A stretch of 64,000 nt of DNA, taken from contig RSEE01000101.1 of assembly GCA_003971905.1 (NCBI GenBank), positions 62,001-126,000 on the forward strand, given 5' to 3'. Below, piece by piece: positions 62,236-64,000 of this stretch. The stretch is from Moniliella sp. 'wahieum' (Eukaryota; Basidiomycota; Moniliellomycetes; Moniliellales; Moniliellaceae). Under the pieces are notes generated by a model, which saw nothing but the letters and a program-made list of their open reading frames with translations, had not been told where the DNA came from and ran no database searches. The position numbers and the translations under genes were made by a program. Each line of letters begins with the position of its first letter. Position 1 is the first letter of the stretch.

Positions 62236-63003
62236 GGTGGCAACTGTTCCCCCGTTCCCGATCGTTCCATCGTCCCCCTCCCAACCACCCCACCTCTTCC
62301 CCTTTGCAGCACACCGTTGTAGGTCTGGCTGTGCACTGTGACCCCACTATGACCCTTTTGCGTCCCCGCACGGGGTGTTCCCGTTCACTGTGGTCCTACT
62401 CCTCCCTCTGTCCTGTGCTGTGTGCCTTGTGCTGTGTTGTGCTGTGCTGTGCTTGCTGTACAGTGATGTCCTGTGTGCCGCGCCGAGCTGTGCTTTTTGC
62501 ATCCACCTATCTCTCTCTATCTCTCCCCCCCCTCTCTCACCATCTCTCTCTCCACCATCTCTCTCCCTCTCCCTCTCTCTCGCTCTCTCTCTCGCTCCAT
62601 GCGTGTTTTGCCCTTTGCACTCTGCTTGCGTTCTACTTTGCTTGCCCTCGCTCTACTCTACTGGAATTTCACTTCCACTGGGGCAACATCCCCTCCTCGA
62701 CCTCCCGCGCTACCGTCCATGCGTCCCTCAGCCCTCAACGTCCTCAACCCTCAGCGCCCGAGGCCCAGCCCAGGCCTGCAGGGGGGCCCAGTCATCACCT
62801 CATCATATCTCATAGCCAGTCATGCGCATATGTCTTGTATCGTAGCTCAACCATACGCAGTTGGAGTAAGTGCTCAACGTAAGCTCAGCCTCGTCAACGT
62901 TGCGTCCAACGTTCGACTAAGCCTCAGCGGGGCTGGGATCAGATCTCAGATCAATAATTAATGATCTTGATCAACGACCAACATCGCCCAGATCGATCAG
63001 ATG

Positions 63004-63031
63004 TGCATATGCATTTGCAAATGCATATGCA
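63004..63031. repeat. 28-bp perfect palindrome
   Basis: Each half is TGCATATGCATTTG on one strand, with the dyad centre between 63017 and 63018. It contains ATGCAAAT octamers on both strands and NdeI/NsiI-like ATG/CAT sub-palindromes. GATC/TGATCA palindromes lie within 80 bp upstream. Confidence 0.95.
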
Positions 63032-63832
63032 TATCGTCTTAGACCCGACCAAACTACCTTTTGGCGCCGCTGCCGTCCACAAAACCCACCACCGCCACAT
63101 CTTGAACCACTGCCACTGAGTCCGCCGCCGCTCAGGCTGATCCCTACGCCGGTGACGGGCAGGAAGAGAACAAAGCTTCCCCCAGTCTCCTTTGCGCTCA
63201 CCGTACCGGGCCGGCGCGGAGGGTGCGGTCTGCCCTTATTATCGTTCCATGGCACCTCGAGGGAAGAAGCAGCCGGAGGCCCTGCGTACTCTCAAGTCGT
63301 GCAAAGTAGCCTCAAAGAGAAGTACTGCTGAGTGTCTGAGCGCGCGCTGAGCCCCCGAAGATATGTATGGGCGCTACAAGGGTACTTGCGCCGTCAAGCG
63401 AGACAAGCTTCAAGCTACATTGAAGCTACCGTCGATCTAACCATAGTTGGCCGTGTTACGAAATGGACCAACCACAGCACGTCATCGGCGACTTTCTTTT
63501 TTTTTCACTTCTGCTTGGTTTGTGCACAGCAGGGTACAGCCGCCCGCGCCGTTGGCCCGCACACCTCGTTGCCCCGCCTCCGCTTACCGCTTACCGTTTT
63601 TAGTGTTTACCGCTTACCCCCCAGACTCTCCTTCCCCCACCACTCGCAGCCGATGCGCGCCACGGCCCCGACCCCCGTCACCACCTGCGTGCCTGTACGC
63701 TGTACGTTGCTCCCTCCCGTCCGCTGGTCTCGCCGCTGTGGTTGTGGTCAGGCAGTGGGCTTGCAGTGGTCTTGCTCTTGTTGTTGCTGCGTATCGAGTA
63801 TCAGTGGCTAATCATTCATCGTGCCTCATGGA

Positions 63833-63948
63833 TGTCACATGCCATGCCTCATGGCTCTGCCTGCGCATTCCTTTCGCTTCTCGCTTCTCCTGTCACATGC
63901 CATGCCTCATGGCTCTGCCTGCGCATTCCTTTCGCTTCTCGCTTCTCC
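63833..63948. repeat. Perfect 58-bp tandem duplication
   Basis: Positions 63833-63890 and 63891-63948 are identical over all 58 bases (unit begins TGTCACATGCCATGCC). Zero divergence implies a recent duplication or an assembly artefact. Confidence 0.95.
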
Positions 63949-64000
63949 TGTCGTTGGCCCAGGCTCGGCCTGTGGGCACACGACGTGGAAAGGCTGTGGG

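Larger units (their letters stand above)
62236..64000. other. Terminal intergenic region
   Basis: No gene is recognised. 62500-62600 is (CTCT)n-rich. 62925-63035 has a cluster of GATC-containing palindromes and a 28-bp perfect palindrome. A short G-rich minus-strand frame (62971-63255) has no family features. A 58-bp perfect tandem duplication lies at 63833-63948. Confidence 0.5.

Overview
The window is 64 kb of nuclear DNA from a filamentous-type fungus. Genes have short spliceosomal introns (48-172 bp), and the set includes fungus-specific proteins: a PDR-type ABCG pump, Skt5/Chs4, Mdm12, Kin1/Kin2 and the TFIIIC subunit Tfc4. Coding DNA is GC-rich. I cannot place it to phylum; the PDR and DBP2 termini look Dikarya-like (weak inference). 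The intron donor consensus is strikingly GTACGT (10 of 18 introns I could join).

Layout. 1-4272 (+): 3' part of a PDR/ABCG multidrug pump. 5559-7680 (+): Skt5/Chs4 chitin-synthase activator. 8236-11512 (+): SNF1/AMPK alpha kinase. 11828-13559 (-): Elongator subunit Elp4. ~14054-18312 (-): Rad2/XPG nuclease. 18553-20209 (+): DBP2 DEAD-box helicase. 20643-20960 (-): transcription elongation factor Elf1. 21.2-33.1 kb: a gene-poor island with a decayed non-LTR-like retroelement (RT motif YLDD), a truncated second copy, other dispersed repeats and a lower-GC stretch. 33150-34421 (-): Mdm12. 34559-38964 (+): Tfc4. 41293-43076 (-): UNC93-like membrane protein. 44388-45365 (-): U2 snRNP A' (Lea1). 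45727-49560 (+): pericentrin/Pcp1-like PACT coiled-coil protein. 50091-54879 (-): ABCC transporter. 55320-57627 (+): prolyl oligopeptidase. 57861-62235 (+): Kin1/Kin2 kinase with KA1 domain. 62236-64000: no recognisable gene, but a 28-bp perfect palindrome and a perfect 58-bp tandem duplication.

Nearly every gene is conserved and single-function. They do not form a pathway or a biosynthetic cluster, although several share divergent promoters (RAD2/DBP2, MDM12/TFC4, LEA1/PACT, ABCC/PREP). Almost all are broken by single-base frameshifts at which the protein continues in a neighbouring frame. In several cases the missing base lies in a short homopolymer. The economical reading is an unpolished long-read assembly rather than mass pseudogenisation, so CDS spans below are gene loci, not clean reading frames. 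I found no convincing new biological system. The most interesting material is the retroelement island, the divergent PACT protein, the GTACGT donor bias and the palindrome cluster near 63 kb.
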